DNA of 64,000 nucleotides from Umbilicaria muhlenbergii. Taxonomy: Eukaryota; Ascomycota; Lecanoromycetes; Umbilicariales; Umbilicariaceae. Position 1 is the first letter of the stretch, and every line of letters begins with the position of its first letter. The notes beneath the pieces are model-generated. The model did no database searches, had not been told where the DNA came from, and saw nothing but the letters and a program-made list of their open reading frames with translations. The DNA lies in contig KK106981.1 of NCBI GenBank assembly GCA_000611775.1, forward strand, positions 1,917,507 through 1,981,506, given 5' to 3'. Made by a program: the position numbers and the translations under genes. This document shows, piece after piece, positions 11,786 to 22,858 of the stretch.

Positions 11786-12382
11786 CTGGGTGTTTGAACC
11801 CCCGATCCTCCTCCGCGCATCGTAGAGCGCTGCTTGGTTTGCCGACGCCACTTTTGCGGTTCTGGCTGGCCGGTTGAGGGGAACTGGTGGATCACTCGTG
11901 TCGCACCGTAACAGAGATGCTGAATACGAATACGACGAAGATGACTGAAGCGGTCACTGTAGTATCGTATTGTGGTACTGTTACGGGTTCGGATGGCTGA
12001 CTGTTGGTGATAAGGGGCTCCTCACGGCGACAATGCAGATAGAGTTTCAGGCTCGATGTGAATCACGAGGGGTAGTTTTTGATATTGGCTCGCCGCACGC
12101 CTAACTCGAAGAAGGCTAGCCGACAAGGCTGGAGTCATCACAATTCACGCCTGAGGCACAGGCAGCCACTGCACTTCCTGCTTTCCGCCCGCGCTTGCAT
12201 TTTGGTGGGCCTAATCTCTAATAATACGACAACGACACTTCATCCGCCTCAACAACAAGACAACCAAAACACCCCCCAAACATCACTTTTCAACCCCAAA
12301 AACTACACCCTGCTCATCCCATGGCCTGATCATTTTGAGCGATGCAGTTTTTCCATCGCGTTTACCTCCAAATTTCGCGCAG
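11786..12382. other. Spacer between CNB1 and EPL1 (divergent)
   Basis: This 597-bp gap holds the shared promoter. On the minus strand the CNB1 frame stays open from about 11956 to 11786 without an ATG (reading SANQAALYDARRRIGGSNTQ near its end), so part may be an unplaced CNB1 exon. Short T- and CA-rich runs precede EPL1. Confidence 0.4.
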
Positions 12383-14359
12383 ATGACCCGGTCCACTGCT
12401 GCAGCCTCTGCCCGCTTCAGACAGCGCAAATTATCGACCAGGCAAACTCTCCAAATCCTCAAGGAAGATCAGGTCGAATCAGTCGACGATGAGGCCCAGA
12501 GAAATGTCACCAAAGTCGAAACCGGCGTCGAGAAGGGCGAAGAGATCGTAAGTCCATCCCCAGGATTAGTCATACGTCACCTTGCCGCCCTTAAGCGATG
12601 TTTGTGCACGCTGTGCACCTTGTGCACGCTGTGCATCACAGCCCTATCAAGAGCAACAAAGATCACATGATCTGACCGGGACTGACCGCGGGGATATGTA
12701 GGAACACCATCTCCAAGCCGCCATCGTCGCATCTCAAGCAGCTGCGACCGGCGGTAAAGTGGCCCAGATCTACATCCCTACTCCAGACACCATTCAGAGT
12801 TCGATCCAATATGATCGCCTCTATCCCCTCACTTTCTCCCAGCCGGCAACGTACATCCGCTTCTCTTCCACCGTGGAGGATTGCAGCGGATGTCCGTACA
12901 ACCTGACTGACGAGGATGATGCGTACCTCAAATCCATGAACGCAAAGCGGAGCGCCTCAGCACAATGTTCAGAAGATCAATTCGAAGAAACGATGAATTT
13001 CTTCGAGGAAACAGCTCAGGCAAAGCAACCTTTTGCAGCTGTAGACAACCCTCCTGTTGTGACTTACGAAGAAATGGAAAGTGCTTTTGATGAAAATTTT
13101 GATGATGCGGCTAGGACTCTTGCTAAGGAAATCTATGAGCACTGGAGAAGTCGAAGACTAAAGGCAGGTAACAGGTCTCTGATGCCTGGCTTAAAGGTAG
13201 AAGCACACCCAGACGCAACTCAAAGCATGTCACTGACACCGTATCCAGTTCGAGACTGGTGTAGACACAGATGACGGTGATCCATACGTCTGTTTCCGAC
13301 GAAGGGAAGTCCGGCAGGTTCGCAAAACTCGGGGTAGAGATGCCCAAAGTGTCGAGAAGCTCCGGAAGCTCAGGAGAGAGCTCGAAGAAGCTCGTCAGCT
13401 CGTAGCTATGGTCAAGTCGAGAGAGATTACCAGAAGGGAACAGTTGGCTTTAGAAAGGCAACTCTTCGAACAGCGAAGCAGCCTCAGGCAAGTCAAGCGG
13501 AACCTTCCAGATCAATACAAGGAAGGTGACGAGGATATCTTGATCAACCAAAAGGTAAGAGAAACACTGGTGGTAATGGTTGTTCCATGAAGCTAATGGA
13601 GCGTAGCCACAAAAGAAGAAGCCGCTGGAGGTCGCGACATCACAGCGTACACCGGCAACACAGCTTCAGATGCCTCGCAGACCGGATGGTCGACCTTCAG
13701 AGGCAGACCTGGTACTTCTTCAGGACGTCTTAGCGGAGAAAGAAAATGAGACCGAACGGGAGATCAACCAGAAAATCGCACAACATCAGAAATGGAACGA
13801 AGGCTATGTCGATATGACGAGAGCGCCATTGACACCGCCATTGGAAGAGAGCATAGCTTCGAGCTTTCGCACAGCTGTGGCCGAGTACTTACCCACCCCG
13901 CCAGCGTCAGTGTCTTCTGAACATTCAGGCGATGCTGCTGCTGAAATGGTTTCGCCAAGTCGGGGTAGGGATGACTCCGTTGCCGTACGGTATGCTTCGC
14001 CGTCGTATGACGGGCCATGTAAGAGCCAACCTTCCTTTCGACGGCGGATTGGAAGAGGCGGACGCTTGATGATTGACCGTAGAGGGATGCGATTGCAATC
14101 AAAGGAAGGACTGGATGAGATCGCGGTAGATCGATTCAAATATGATCAGGACGAAGATGACGAAGAACCAACGTACCTGATCGACCCACATGACATTTCC
14201 AGGATGCGCTTCCGAGCTTCAGTGTTCGCAAGCGTGCGGGATCAGGCTCAGATGCAGGCTGCTAAGCGTGCTCAGCTCGAAGGAAGTGTGGCCAGTTCGC
14301 AAGCAACTGCCACCGGTTCAAGTGCCACAACACTGCCCCGAAATCCCGGGCTAGATTAA
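12383..14359 (+). CDS. EPL1: Enhancer of polycomb-like protein, NuA4 subunit
   Basis: EPL1 anchors the catalytic piccolo module (Esa1, Yng2, Eaf6) to the NuA4 histone H4/H2A acetyltransferase and helps it act on nucleosomes. Exons are 12383-12547, 12702-13196, 13249-13554 and 13607-14359, giving 572 residues. The N-terminus has RFRQRKLSTRQTLQILKEDQ, the basic start of the EPcA region, followed by IYIPTPDTIQ and EEMESAFDENFDDAA. Exon 3 holds YVCFRRREVRQVRKTRGRD and a long charged helix (KLRKLRRELEEARQL). Exon 4 is more variable, with the conserved late motifs RRRIGRGGRLMIDRR and RFKYDQDEDDEEPTYL. The start at 12383 is the first ATG of the frame. Introns are 154, 52 and 52 nt. Length and motif order match fungal EPL1 well. 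Confidence 0.95.
12603..12638. repeat. 18-bp tandem duplication inside EPL1 intron 1
   Basis: TGTGCACGCTGTGCACCT is followed directly by TGTGCACGCTGTGCATCA. It lies within the first EPL1 intron, which is longer (154 nt) than the other two. Confidence 0.7.
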
Positions 14360-14776
14360 TAATACTCACGAAGAAAGAAGAGAAAGATAAGAAGTGAACT
14401 AAGCCCCCTCACATCACCTAAGGGAGGTGCGTTGTTTAGCACTCCTTGCGATTCATCCCGGCTTCGCGGAGCTATCGTGCCCTAGCCATGGGCATCGCCC
14501 GCCTCTGAAACTCGCGAGTGACATCACACAAAGGTATCGAGCGCCTAGCCATCCAATAGAACTCGACGGATGAGTCCGCCGGATTAGGACTGTGACGTTC
14601 ACCGGACGAACCTGGTATGTAGGAATACCAATTCAAAGAGTCTTTCGGTAGTCGAAGAGCGGCCTGTTGGTATCCTGTTGGTAGACGAGTGGAAAAGAAT
14701 GTAGAAATGAAGACATTCTTCGAATACAACCCATATGTTTTCTCGATCAGGTGACTGACGTGCATGATCGGGATTT
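14360..14776. other. 3' spacer between convergent EPL1 and RKM4
   Basis: These 417 bp carry both 3' ends. A minus-strand ATG frame at 14765-14472 is open but starts 11 bp past the RKM4 stop and has no familiar motif, so I do not call it a gene. Confidence 0.5.
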
Positions 14777-16353
14777 CTATCTCTTCCGACCGGACGAGCT
14801 TTGAGATGTCTTGGCTCTCTTGGAAGGTCGGTTGTCCTGTGTCATGGCGTCTTCGGTAAGGCTTGCAATCTTCTTGTCAATAAATTCGAGCGCTGCTGCC
14901 AGTATTTCCTTCTCACCCAAACGAACTTCGATGGCCATTCTCCGCCTGCCCTGGATCTCTGTGTCTTGCAATAGTACATTGTCTTCCGCAATCGATGTGG
15001 CGTAATCATTTTGCCTGCCCCTGATAGCTTTCCCCAGCACAGAGGCGACAGCTAGGTTCAATTGCGGCTTTGGTGGCTTGTTAGCCGTCATCAATGCCTT
15101 GAAGCCGCTTGCATCCATAGTGAGGCCGTTGATCAACGACAGGAGCGCCTCATCAAAGTGATACTTCTCGGTAGGTTGGCGCGAAATATCATAACCCTCT
15201 TCGAGTAAATGATAATCTTCGAGCCCTTCGAGCTATATATCATCTTAGGACGTGACATTTTAGATTCTGCATCACTACTCACTCTTGTATCTCTTTCTGC
15301 CACTTGCAGCTGGCTGTGCTCCGCGGCAAGTTGGACGATTTTGTCGGACCCAAGCTCCACGACGTCATATTTCTTGTAACTATCCGTGACGTATCCATAC
15401 CTCCTAAGCAAATCTGACCTCGGCAGAGGTCCGTAATCATTGAAAATTTCCTCTCCTTTCTTGATTGGTTTGAGAGCCACCATCGACAGCGAATTAACGC
15501 CGTGTTCAAGTCGAGCCTCGCCTTTCATCAGCTTTCGCGATCTTTGTCTAAGTAGGCAGGCAACTCACGTTATTTTTTTCCTCGGCGTCAGCGTTAAGAA
15601 TGTCAGCTAAAGGGACCATACCCTTAGGCATACTTTCTTCATCATCGGAGAGAAAGCCCTCTTCGTCTGCATCTGCTTCGATGGCTTCTTTCTCCAGGTC
15701 GAACGCATATGCCATCACTAGAGAAGCCATCCGGTGGGCGATCCTCAAGAGATGCGCCTTCGCATCGGGCCCTTCAAAGAGAGGAGCATACTCACCAAAT
15801 CCTTCGGAATGTTTTTGCACAATAGGCAACAGTGAACCAATGAAGGTTTGGTTGGCTTCCTTCATGCCGATCTTGTGCAATACAGCACTCCCTTGCAATT
15901 CGGCCAACTCGGATGGAGCCCAGTAAATCAGTGTGTCGAACGTTTCTGGGAGGACATTCCAGTACGGCCACCATCTTGATCGGTCTCCTTGACCGGACTC
16001 GTACATCATGACTAAGACGAGAGACATCCAGGGATCCAGGCTATCGAGTTCGTTGGGCAGGTGGTTTCGCAGATCGGAATTCTTGACGCTCAGAACCGCG
16101 GCCTGTGGGATGGCAAAAAGCTCCTCGTTCTCCTCGATATCCTCCAGAGCGACTGATGGAACGTCAGCAAGTGCTACCGCAGGAAAAAGAAGAAAGGTTC
16201 AAGTCTATAGGAAAAAGGCGCAGTACCTATGCCTCTGCCAGCTCCCTGAGCCCTCAAATCTGCAATCTCGATTTTCCGGCTTACAGTGGCTGACACTTTC
16301 TGCTGCAGCCATTCTGAAAAAGCCACAGAGATCTGTTGAAACTCGTCACCCAT
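14777..16353 (-). CDS. RKM4: SET-domain lysine methyltransferase, RKM4/SETD6 type
   Basis: This family mono-methylates lysines; the yeast member acts on ribosomal protein L42, and SETD6 on other substrates. Exons are 16353-16227, 16152-15569, 15516-15283 and 15232-14777, giving 466 residues. The split SET fold can be followed: RGIVALEDIEENEELFAIP (SET-N), MPKGMVPLADILNADAEEKN with the helix before the active site, ARLEHGVNSLSMVALKPIKK and GEEIFNDYGPLPRSDLLRRY, where the NDYG tyrosine is the catalytic/SAM motif. The C-terminal half is the Rubisco-LSMT substrate-binding region (FDEALLSLINGL), ending in a basic KRAKTSQSSSGRKR tail suited to the nucleus. Introns are 74, 52 and 50 nt. It diverges from KAE1. 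The exact substrate cannot be read from sequence. Confidence 0.9.
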
Positions 16354-16722
16354 GCTCACAGAAGCGCGTCGCAGCGGCGACGTCCAGCAGAGATGTATGG
16401 GCTGTGATACAGGAAAGAGGAATGAGTCGGGAATCGACAATGGCTTTATGTGTGAGAGCATCGAACCTGTCCGTCTTAGCGGCAAAGAGCCACAGCGTTG
16501 CCAATCGGTGGGGCTTTTAGCTTTCGGCTAGTGCCAGCATCCCTGCCAGGCACCGTGCACACCACCCACACCCCACTACGCACTCGCACTTCACTTTTAT
16601 ACTGGCCTACGGGTCCCTACTTCTATACCCACTGCACACTACAGACTACCTACTACGGCCACGGGACAGCTGTGATACAATGCGTCCCTGCTCCTTGATC
16701 ACTTCCCATTGACCCTCCAACC
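16354..16722. promoter_or_regulatory. Shared divergent promoter between RKM4 and KAE1
   Basis: A 369-bp gap between two start codons facing apart. A CCAAT box lies at 16501-16505. The KAE1-proximal half is rich in CA and TAC runs with no clear TATA box. Joint use is inferred. Confidence 0.4.
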
Positions 16723-17778
16723 ATGATCGCTCTAGGTCTTGAAGGGTCAGCCAACAAGCTAGGCGTTGGAATCATTCTTCACCCACCCAAAGGCGGTCCA
16801 GCGCAAATCCTATCCAACATCCGCCACACCTTCGTCTCACCCCCCGGCGAGGGGTTCCTCCCCAAAGACACCGCCAAACACCACCGATCATGGGTCGTCC
16901 GCCTCGTCAAGCAAGCTCTGCAAGAATCCGGCGTCACCGTCGACGATATCAACTGCATCTGCTACACCAAGGGCCCCGGCATGGGCGCACCCCTCCAGAG
17001 TGTCGCCGTGGCCGCGAGGACGCTGAGTCTGCTCTGGGACAAGAAGCTCGTGGGCGTCAACCATTGCGTCGGCCACATCGAGATGGGTCGCGAAATCACC
17101 AATGCCCAGAATCCCGTCGTGCTCTATGTCTCGGGGGGCAATACGCAAGTCATCGCCTATGCCTCGCAGCGGTACCGGATCTTTGGCGAAGCGCTTGATA
17201 TTGCGGTGGGCAATTGTCTGGACCGCTTTGCGCGCACCCTGAACATCTCCAACGACCCTGCGCCCGGCTACAACATCGAGCAGATGGCGAAGAAGGGACG
17301 ACATTTGCTGGATCTGCCGTATGCGGTAAAAGGCATGGATTGCAGTTTCTCCGGAATCTTGGCGAGTGTGGACATTCTTGCCGAGAAGCTGGAGAAGGCC
17401 GCTCCGTCGGGCTGGAGGGATGAAGTGAGTGGGGGGGTGATCACGAGAGAGGATCTGTGTTTCAGCCTGCAAGAGACTGTATTTGCAATGTTGGTGGAGA
17501 TTACGGAGAGGGCCATGGCGCACGTGGGGTCCAACCAGGTCTTGATTGTGGGGGGTGTGGGGTGCAACGAGCGGTTACAGGAGATGATGGGGATGATGGC
17601 GAGGGATCGGCGGGGGAGTGTTTTTGCCACCGATGAGAGATTCTGTATAGATAATGGCATCATGATTGCACACGCGGGCTTGCTGGCGTACCGCACCGGT
17701 TTTACCACACCCCTGGAAGAGAGCACATGTACGCAGAGGTTCAGGACAGACGAGGTCCTCGTCAAATGGAGAGACTGA
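16723..17778 (+). CDS. KAE1: tRNA N6-threonylcarbamoyl-adenosine synthase subunit Kae1 (KEOPS)
   Basis: Kae1 transfers the threonylcarbamoyl group to A37 of ANN-decoding tRNAs as the catalytic subunit of KEOPS/EKC in cytosol and nucleus. It is one exon of 351 residues. The ASKHA fold starts at once with [15 protein letters not shown]. The metal ligands are seen as [10 protein letters not shown] (His114 and His118), followed by [43 protein letters not shown] and, near the end, [10 protein letters not shown] and [13 protein letters not shown] with the metal-binding Asp. No mitochondrial presequence is present, which separates it from the mitochondrial paralogue Qri7. The start is the only reasonable ATG. 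Introns are absent, unlike most neighbours. Confidence 0.97.
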   Translation: MIALGLEGSANKLGVGIILHPPKGGPAQILSNIRHTFVSPPGEGFLPKDTAKHHRSWVVRLVKQALQESGVTVDDINCICYTKGPGMGAPLQSVAVAARTLSLLWDKKLVGVNHCVGHIEMGREITNAQNPVVLYVSGGNTQVIAYASQRYRIFGEALDIAVGNCLDRFARTLNISNDPAPGYNIEQMAKKGRHLLDLPYAVKGMDCSFSGILASVDILAEKLEKAAPSGWRDEVSGGVITREDLCFSLQETVFAMLVEITERAMAHVGSNQVLIVGGVGCNERLQEMMGMMARDRRGSVFATDERFCIDNGIMIAHAGLLAYRTGFTTPLEESTCTQRFRTDEVLVKWRD

Positions 17779-18026
17779 AAGTCTGTTATTGCCTCTTCTC
17801 TATGATCTTCGAATATGCTTTAAGCTATTGTGCTATGCTTGAGCACAGCCAAAATGGCCCCTGCTGTCCACCATGTCAAGTCGTATTTTTTGACATGAGT
17901 AGAATATTAAGAATCCGATGAATGGGATTGCGATCACAGGCGGAATTAGCCTACTCTTACGCCCTTCGCCTGGTACCTTTCGCCACTGCTTTTGGTAACA
18001 GTAAATCGTCTCAACGGTGCGGTCTT

Positions 18027-19753
18027 TTAATCTCCTTCGCTAGTTGGCTTGTACATGATGGTTGTTACATACTTCACCAATGTCAGCATCCTTGGATGAA
18101 TCGCGAAGGAGAACCAGCATGAATACCTTGCGCTTGTAGCGTGTAGTAACGCTCGTAGCCAGTACCCCACTCTTGATGCTACTAGTTGCCAAATGATTCA
18201 AAACCGTGTGATTCGGCATGTTTAGCACGCTGCTATCATCCTTCATTGGCGTTGTTCCGTTAAGGATCGATTTCCCTAAGAAAAGTGGCAAGCTCGGTGG
18301 TGTAGGTATCTCGGCAATTGCCCCAGACGCTCGCTGATAGCGTCTAGACTCTTCCGCGCGGTCGAGATCTTGAAGGTATTGTGGAATGTCCTCACCCCAC
18401 CAGATTGGCTCCGTGGCTTGCCCATCAGCTGCAGGCTGGTTCCTGTTGGCGGCATCCACCGCATGGTCTTTGGCTTCAATATTCGAGGGGAGTACTTGAG
18501 GCGGATGTAACCCTTCGGCGGCCTTCTCCTCGGCGGAGTAGCCCCGGGGTAGATCATCCGCGCTCACTTCGATATAGTTGACCAAGATATTGGTATAGTC
18601 AACTGCCGTTGGAAGCTCATTCGACAGCTGCATTTCACCATCCACAATAAACTTAACATGATGGGTCCCAGGCGGGAGCTCGAGGGTTGCAGAAAGGATA
18701 TCAGTGTCGGCTCTATAATGGACTCATGATTAGCGCGTAGTTGGTAGGCTCAAATGCTGGTATGGAGGAGCCTAAAATAGGTAAATTGTCCCCAAGAAAC
18801 ATGGGGGAGGCCTAAATGTCCGAGGGAGCACGATGCCAGTCGCAGGAGTCGCAGGAACCACGACTTGAGAATGCACACATTTGCGGATCATTGCATCACG
18901 CCAGTCTGAAACCTGCATAATCGAACAAAGAAAGGGAATCTTACTCTCGATACATGCGGTATTTCCTACTCCATGAGGCAAATGTACCCGTTACATATAC
19001 CTTGTCACCGCCCTGCTTCCATTGTACTAGTGTGGGTACAGTCCTCCTTGACCCGTCCGCCGGATATGGTTGGAGGTCATTACCAAGCTCATCCTCGTCG
19101 AGTGTAGTACTGCTCAGCACAGAGTTACGACTCGGAAGGACTCCATCAACATCTTCTACGTGAAGTGCCGTTGAAAAGTCGGCAGGTGTGATGATGGGAG
19201 AACCTGGAGTATGGATTTCCTCTTCGATGGGGAGAGGAAGACGGGGTGGGAAGTTGAGGTTCGAGTGAGGGATATAGTTGAGGTCACGGGGTGGTCCAGA
19301 CGGCTCAAACTGAGAGTCAGGTCCCTTTTGACGTCTGGAGTCTGAGCCCTTGGGCACTTTGACAGGATTCGACTGCGTCTTCTCAAGCCTCGCTCCGTCG
19401 ACGTCCTTCTCCCTCCACCTCTCCCGCGACTGCTCATTCCCCATTTTATCTTCCCGATGGCTCCTCTGATTTGAAGACGGACTGGGGGAATGCAGATGCT
19501 GTTGAAGTTGTGATTTCTGGGATGAGGATTGGGGTGGTTGGGCGGTTGCGCTGGTGATGGATTCTGAGGGATGTGCTGGCTGGGTCTTGCCGGCGGGTAG
19601 ACCTTGGATTGATTCGCGACGTCGCGGCTCTCTCCGGGCGTGGTTCGGCGATGAATGGTTCTGGCCCTGGTTTTGATGCGGATTGTGATTCGGAGCACCC
19701 GCAGCGGTCGGTGATGCTACACCGCCCGCAGGCTTCGAGGGATTGTTCCCCAT
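18027..19753 (-). CDS. GAL83: SNF1/AMPK kinase beta subunit (GAL83/SIP family)
   Basis: The beta subunit holds the SNF1 kinase alpha and gamma subunits together and directs the complex to its place in the cell during glucose limitation. Exons are 19753-18945, 18712-18127 and 18071-18027, giving 479 residues. The start MGNNPSKPAGG is a good N-myristoylation signal, as in many beta subunits. About 230 disordered, Ser/Gln/Pro-rich residues follow. The glycogen-binding domain reads VQWKQGGDKVYVTGTF, ASWSRKYRMYRE, LELPPGTHHVKFIVDGEM and VDYTNILVNYIEV. The C-terminal ASC domain starts near WWGEDIPQYLQDL, holds LNHLATSSIKSGVLATSVTT and ends YVTTIMYKPTSEGD. Intron 1 is long (232 nt) and cuts the glycogen-binding domain; splicing restores the usual spacing. 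Fungi often have one such gene. Confidence 0.93.
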
Positions 19754-20335
19754 CCCGAACCCGGCCTTGGCCCTGCACCAGACGAGTGATTGCAAGGTCG
19801 TAACCAGACGTTGGTAGGCGGTACTGCGGTGGCGAGCACGACTTGGGGATAAGAATCATAAACGGCAGATGCTTATAGAAGAGTGACCAGGGCATGGGGA
19901 AGAGGGAGGGGAGGGGAGGAGTGGCACGATCATGCCTGACGTTAGGGCTGGGCCGGCTAGGATTTCCCCACAAGATGCGGCCCAAAGCGTTCGGTTATCG
20001 CCTTGGGCAGCCCGCAGTCGGCTGTCGTGGCTTGGAGGAGTCAAGGTTAAGGGGTGCAATGCCTTGCTCCGCAGAGTACTTGCGCACTAATTACGTAAGG
20101 CATTGTTGTCAACTTTTATCCCTCAAGACTCAAGATATCCCGATACCAAGGTAAGGCCACCAAGAGGCTTCGAGGTTAATTGAGTTCCTGGTCCAGCCGA
20201 CCGCGCCGTTGTAGCTTCCACGGTGACTCGACGGACAGCCCTCCGTGCCGGACAGACACATGGCTCAACAGGCGACAGCACATAGCCGGGACCAAGGATA
20301 GTGATTCAATTCGATACCGGTAGCTTGTCTGCATC
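19754..20335. other. Spacer between GAL83 and the membrane-protein gene (divergent)
   Basis: A 582-bp gap holding both promoters. Long random frames cross it on the minus strand because GAL83 reading frames continue upstream without a conserved start. CCCTCCCC-type runs lie near 19900-19920. Nothing else is recognised. Confidence 0.4.
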
Positions 20336-20902
20336 ATGGGCTTCGCATCCGGGCTCAAATCACTCCTCTACTACCTCTGTCTTCCGATAGTCGTGCTGCT
20401 GGGCTGGACGTTGACTGCTCTAGCCTTTGTCGCTGCACCATTCCTGCACCTCCTTCGATATTTTCTCCATGGATGTTCGTTGCCTTTTCGTTTCCTCGCG
20501 AGATTTGAGGTAGGTGCTTCCTGCCGGCACGTCTTGAACTGAGACGTGCGCTAAAGCCGTCCACAGACGCTCTACATCTTCTTCGGCGTAGCTTGCCTGA
20601 TCGGTATCGTGACTGGCGCCGCCTTACATTACTCTTCAGGATTTGTTGTCGCCGTGTTGAAGCTGGATCAAGCGCCACCGCAAAAGGGGAGAACTTTGGC
20701 TACATATCGTGCGGAGAAGCAGAAGAAGCAGGCGGCGAAGCTCAAAATGACCATGCCTTTGATTGGGGCACTACCGAAGATGGATGGAGCATTTAAGGAG
20801 GAGTATTCCGACTGGTTAAGACAGGACAAAGGGCACGGGAAGAAGGGACTGCTTTCTACGACTATACTAGAAGAAGACGACTCGTCAGGAGCGGGATTTT
20901 GA
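20336..20902 (+). CDS. Small two-helix membrane protein, conserved hypothetical
   Basis: Two exons, 20336-20509 and 20567-20902, give 169 residues. Residues about 9-50 form a long hydrophobic stretch (LLYYLCLPIVVLLGWTLTAL then FVAAPFLHLLRYFLHG) and a second one follows the intron (YIFFGVACLIGIVTGAALHY, about 60-80). The rest is cytosol-like: basic RAEKQKKQAAKLKM, then MDGAFKEEYSDWLRQDKG and an acidic end EEDDSSGAGF. No signal peptidase site is obvious, so the first helix is probably an anchor. The join is canonical (GTAGGT, CACAG) and falls between the helices. I do not recognise a named family. It may be an ER or other endomembrane protein; that is inference from topology only. Confidence 0.75.
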
Positions 20903-21151
20903 CTGTGCTGCAGGAGAACACAGGGACGGGCCAACAAGGGCACTTTCAGATGTGAGCACCGCAACGACAATGTTGTTTTGGTGGATCATCTGTACTCTCC
21001 AATCCATCACAGCAAAACACTTCCATCCTTCATGCCTCTTGAATAAAGTGCACGGCGCACAGTACAAACAACCACGACATTCCTGACGCCTCTGCGTTTC
21101 CATACACCCTCCCATCCGTAACGCCCATGGGTATCATCCCCCCTTGAACTA

Positions 21152-21740
21152 TCAATCACTCGAAGAGCACCCACGGCAGCCACAGCTCACACATTCGATT
21201 GTCTGATCCTCCTTGAGCTGCGCCTTTGGGACTCGACAAATGCAACTTGCGTTGAAGTTGGTCTCTTTTGTTTGGATACATCGTAGACAACACAACTGTC
21301 ATGAAAGAGTCAAAGTCAGTTCGATTCTACTCTTAACACAACCAGCACCATCGAAGGGGCGGATAGTGCATACCTTCTCATACCCTTGCTTCTTCCACTT
21401 CGCAATCAGGTTCCCATCTGCGTAGCCGTTCTTGAGAAGATAATCGTAGAGTGTTTTCGAGATAGCTTCTTTTTCGTAGTAAAGGTCGTAGATGTATCTC
21501 GACCCTAAGCGCCTCTTAGAGTCACTCCCGGGCCAGACGAAACATCAGACGTAAAGAGGGGTACTTACGCTGGTGACTGATCTGAAAAACAGGCCACAAG
21601 ACTTCATGTCGCTTCTTTCCTTCATGAGAAGCATTTTCCGCATCTTTCATCTTGTTGCTGAATTCCAGCAAGGTGTCTTCGATATCGTCGAAACCATCTG
21701 GCGGGGGCTTGCGATTGCGCGCTGAGCGGATGGGCGGCAT
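21152..21740 (-). CDS. BUD31: Pre-mRNA splicing factor BUD31 (G10 protein)
   Basis: BUD31 is a small zinc protein of the activated spliceosome, near the NineTeen-related complex. Exons are 21740-21569, 21504-21374 and 21295-21152, giving 148 residues, close to the yeast and human proteins. The start [20 protein letters not shown] is the family hallmark, followed by [40 protein letters not shown] and [13 protein letters not shown]. Exon 3 carries the cysteine-rich zinc region [32 protein letters not shown] and [12 protein letters not shown]. Splicing between all three exons keeps the frame. It diverges from NDUFA6 with only 277 bp between starts. Confidence 0.97.
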
Positions 21741-22017
21741 CTTCTAGGCCGTGCTCATCTAAGAAATAGGGGAAGCTTGTAAATCAGTCGTAGGATATGG
21801 CGCTTCGAATCATCGACCTAGCAGAGTGATGTAGAAGAGTTTCGAGCTGCCTGTAAATACGACGTTCAAGAAGTCAAAGCTTCGAGGCCTCTTTGAATCT
21901 CAGCCTTACAACTAAATGGTTAGCGTCAGCCAGAGCGGTTAAGCGAGCTCGGCCCCAGGCCCGATTACAGCGATCTTTCGAACCCCCCCCCCAACGCCAC
22001 TTCTTGACATTGGCGCG
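21741..22017. promoter_or_regulatory. Shared divergent promoter between BUD31 and NDUFA6
   Basis: This 277-bp gap separates the two start codons. A C-run (about 21981-21992) lies 26-37 bp before the NDUFA6 ATG. No CCAAT or TATA box is clear. Shared use is inferred. Confidence 0.35.
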
Positions 22018-22712
22018 ATGGTCATCAATCCGACATACCTTGCGCAGCGAACGCGTACATGTATGTCCCCTGCATATGTTGGAGTTCGATTGTCCCATTG
22101 CTGACCTGCTCAAGCGGTGAATTGGCAAGATGCCAAGCGGAGGGTGATAACGTCGTACCGGGAATGGCTCCGCGCCGTGAGTACTGGCCGATGAGCTCCT
22201 CTCTTGCTCATTCTGGAGTTGCTCACATATCAGGACCAAAGGCGCCCGAAATCCAGCAAATGTACTCCCTCAATATGCCCGTGTCCGCGCTTCGGACCAA
22301 AGTACGGCAAGAGTTTGAGAGGCATAGATTTGTGCAGCAGCTGCCGGTGGTGGATATGCTGATCTTCCAAAGTCACATGGAGTATCAGGTACGACCCCAC
22401 AAGAGGATCTTGGAACCCTGGATAGAACCGAGGGTCACAGTCCCATGCTGCATCAGCCGCATGGTCGACAGCGTCAGGTCTTGCATAGAACGGTGCTCCT
22501 AGCTGGCCGTATGCTGACTGGAGTGGGATGGCGTAGGAAACACTGAACTACTGGAAACAACTCTCGCATGTTCTCAAATACTTTAGAACGGAGGAAGACA
22601 AAACCGCGAAGCTGCCCCAGAATTTCATGCAGGCGTTTTTGGAGGTAAGGCTCGAGATATTAATGAGCTTGGGTGATGAATTACTGACATAACATTCCAG
22701 GGTCGAAACTAG
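22018..22712 (+). CDS. NDUFA6: Mitochondrial complex I accessory subunit NDUFA6 (B14, LYR protein)
   Basis: This LYR-motif subunit sits on the matrix arm of respiratory complex I next to the acyl carrier protein. Five exons (22018-22060, 22115-22176, 22242-22388, 22537-22644, 22701-22712) give 123 residues. The protein reads [37 protein letters not shown] (the S-Y-R is the LYR-type motif), [40 protein letters not shown] and a tail of [14 protein letters not shown]. The last exon codes only GRN and stop. Introns are 54-148 nt, the third being the longest. Budding yeast lacks complex I, so this gene agrees with a filamentous fungus. No cleaved presequence is seen, as usual for this subunit. Confidence 0.94.
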
Positions 22713-22858
22713 TTGTACCGAAGATCAGACAATTCTTCTATTGTACATAGCCCCAATGTTGCATATTCCCACGCCCCTTTCTAATGCCCCAACCATGCAA
22801 CCATGTGACACCTGGCGCCGAGGATGCTCCCCAAGTAACCCTTAAACAGCAGACGCTC

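Noticed and set aside
11720-11900. Possible minus-strand tRNA with a B-box-like GGTTCAAAC
   Set aside because: The would-be T-stem has a G-A mismatch next to the loop, no A box or acceptor stem fits, and the sequence matches the calcineurin B frame.
13190-13250. Alternative donors (GTAACA, GTCTCT) about 20-30 bp before the second EPL1 intron
   Set aside because: Using them would remove the conserved AGNRSLMPGLK segment; the donor at 13197 keeps it.
14472-14765. 97-codon minus-strand frame just past the RKM4 stop
   Set aside because: It lies in the 3' spacer of two convergent genes, has no motif and only 11 bp separation from the RKM4 stop.
21970-22000. TTCGAACC-like element as a minus-strand tRNA T-loop
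   Set aside because: It is embedded in a C-run, no stem pairing or A box exists, and it lies in the NDUFA6 promoter.
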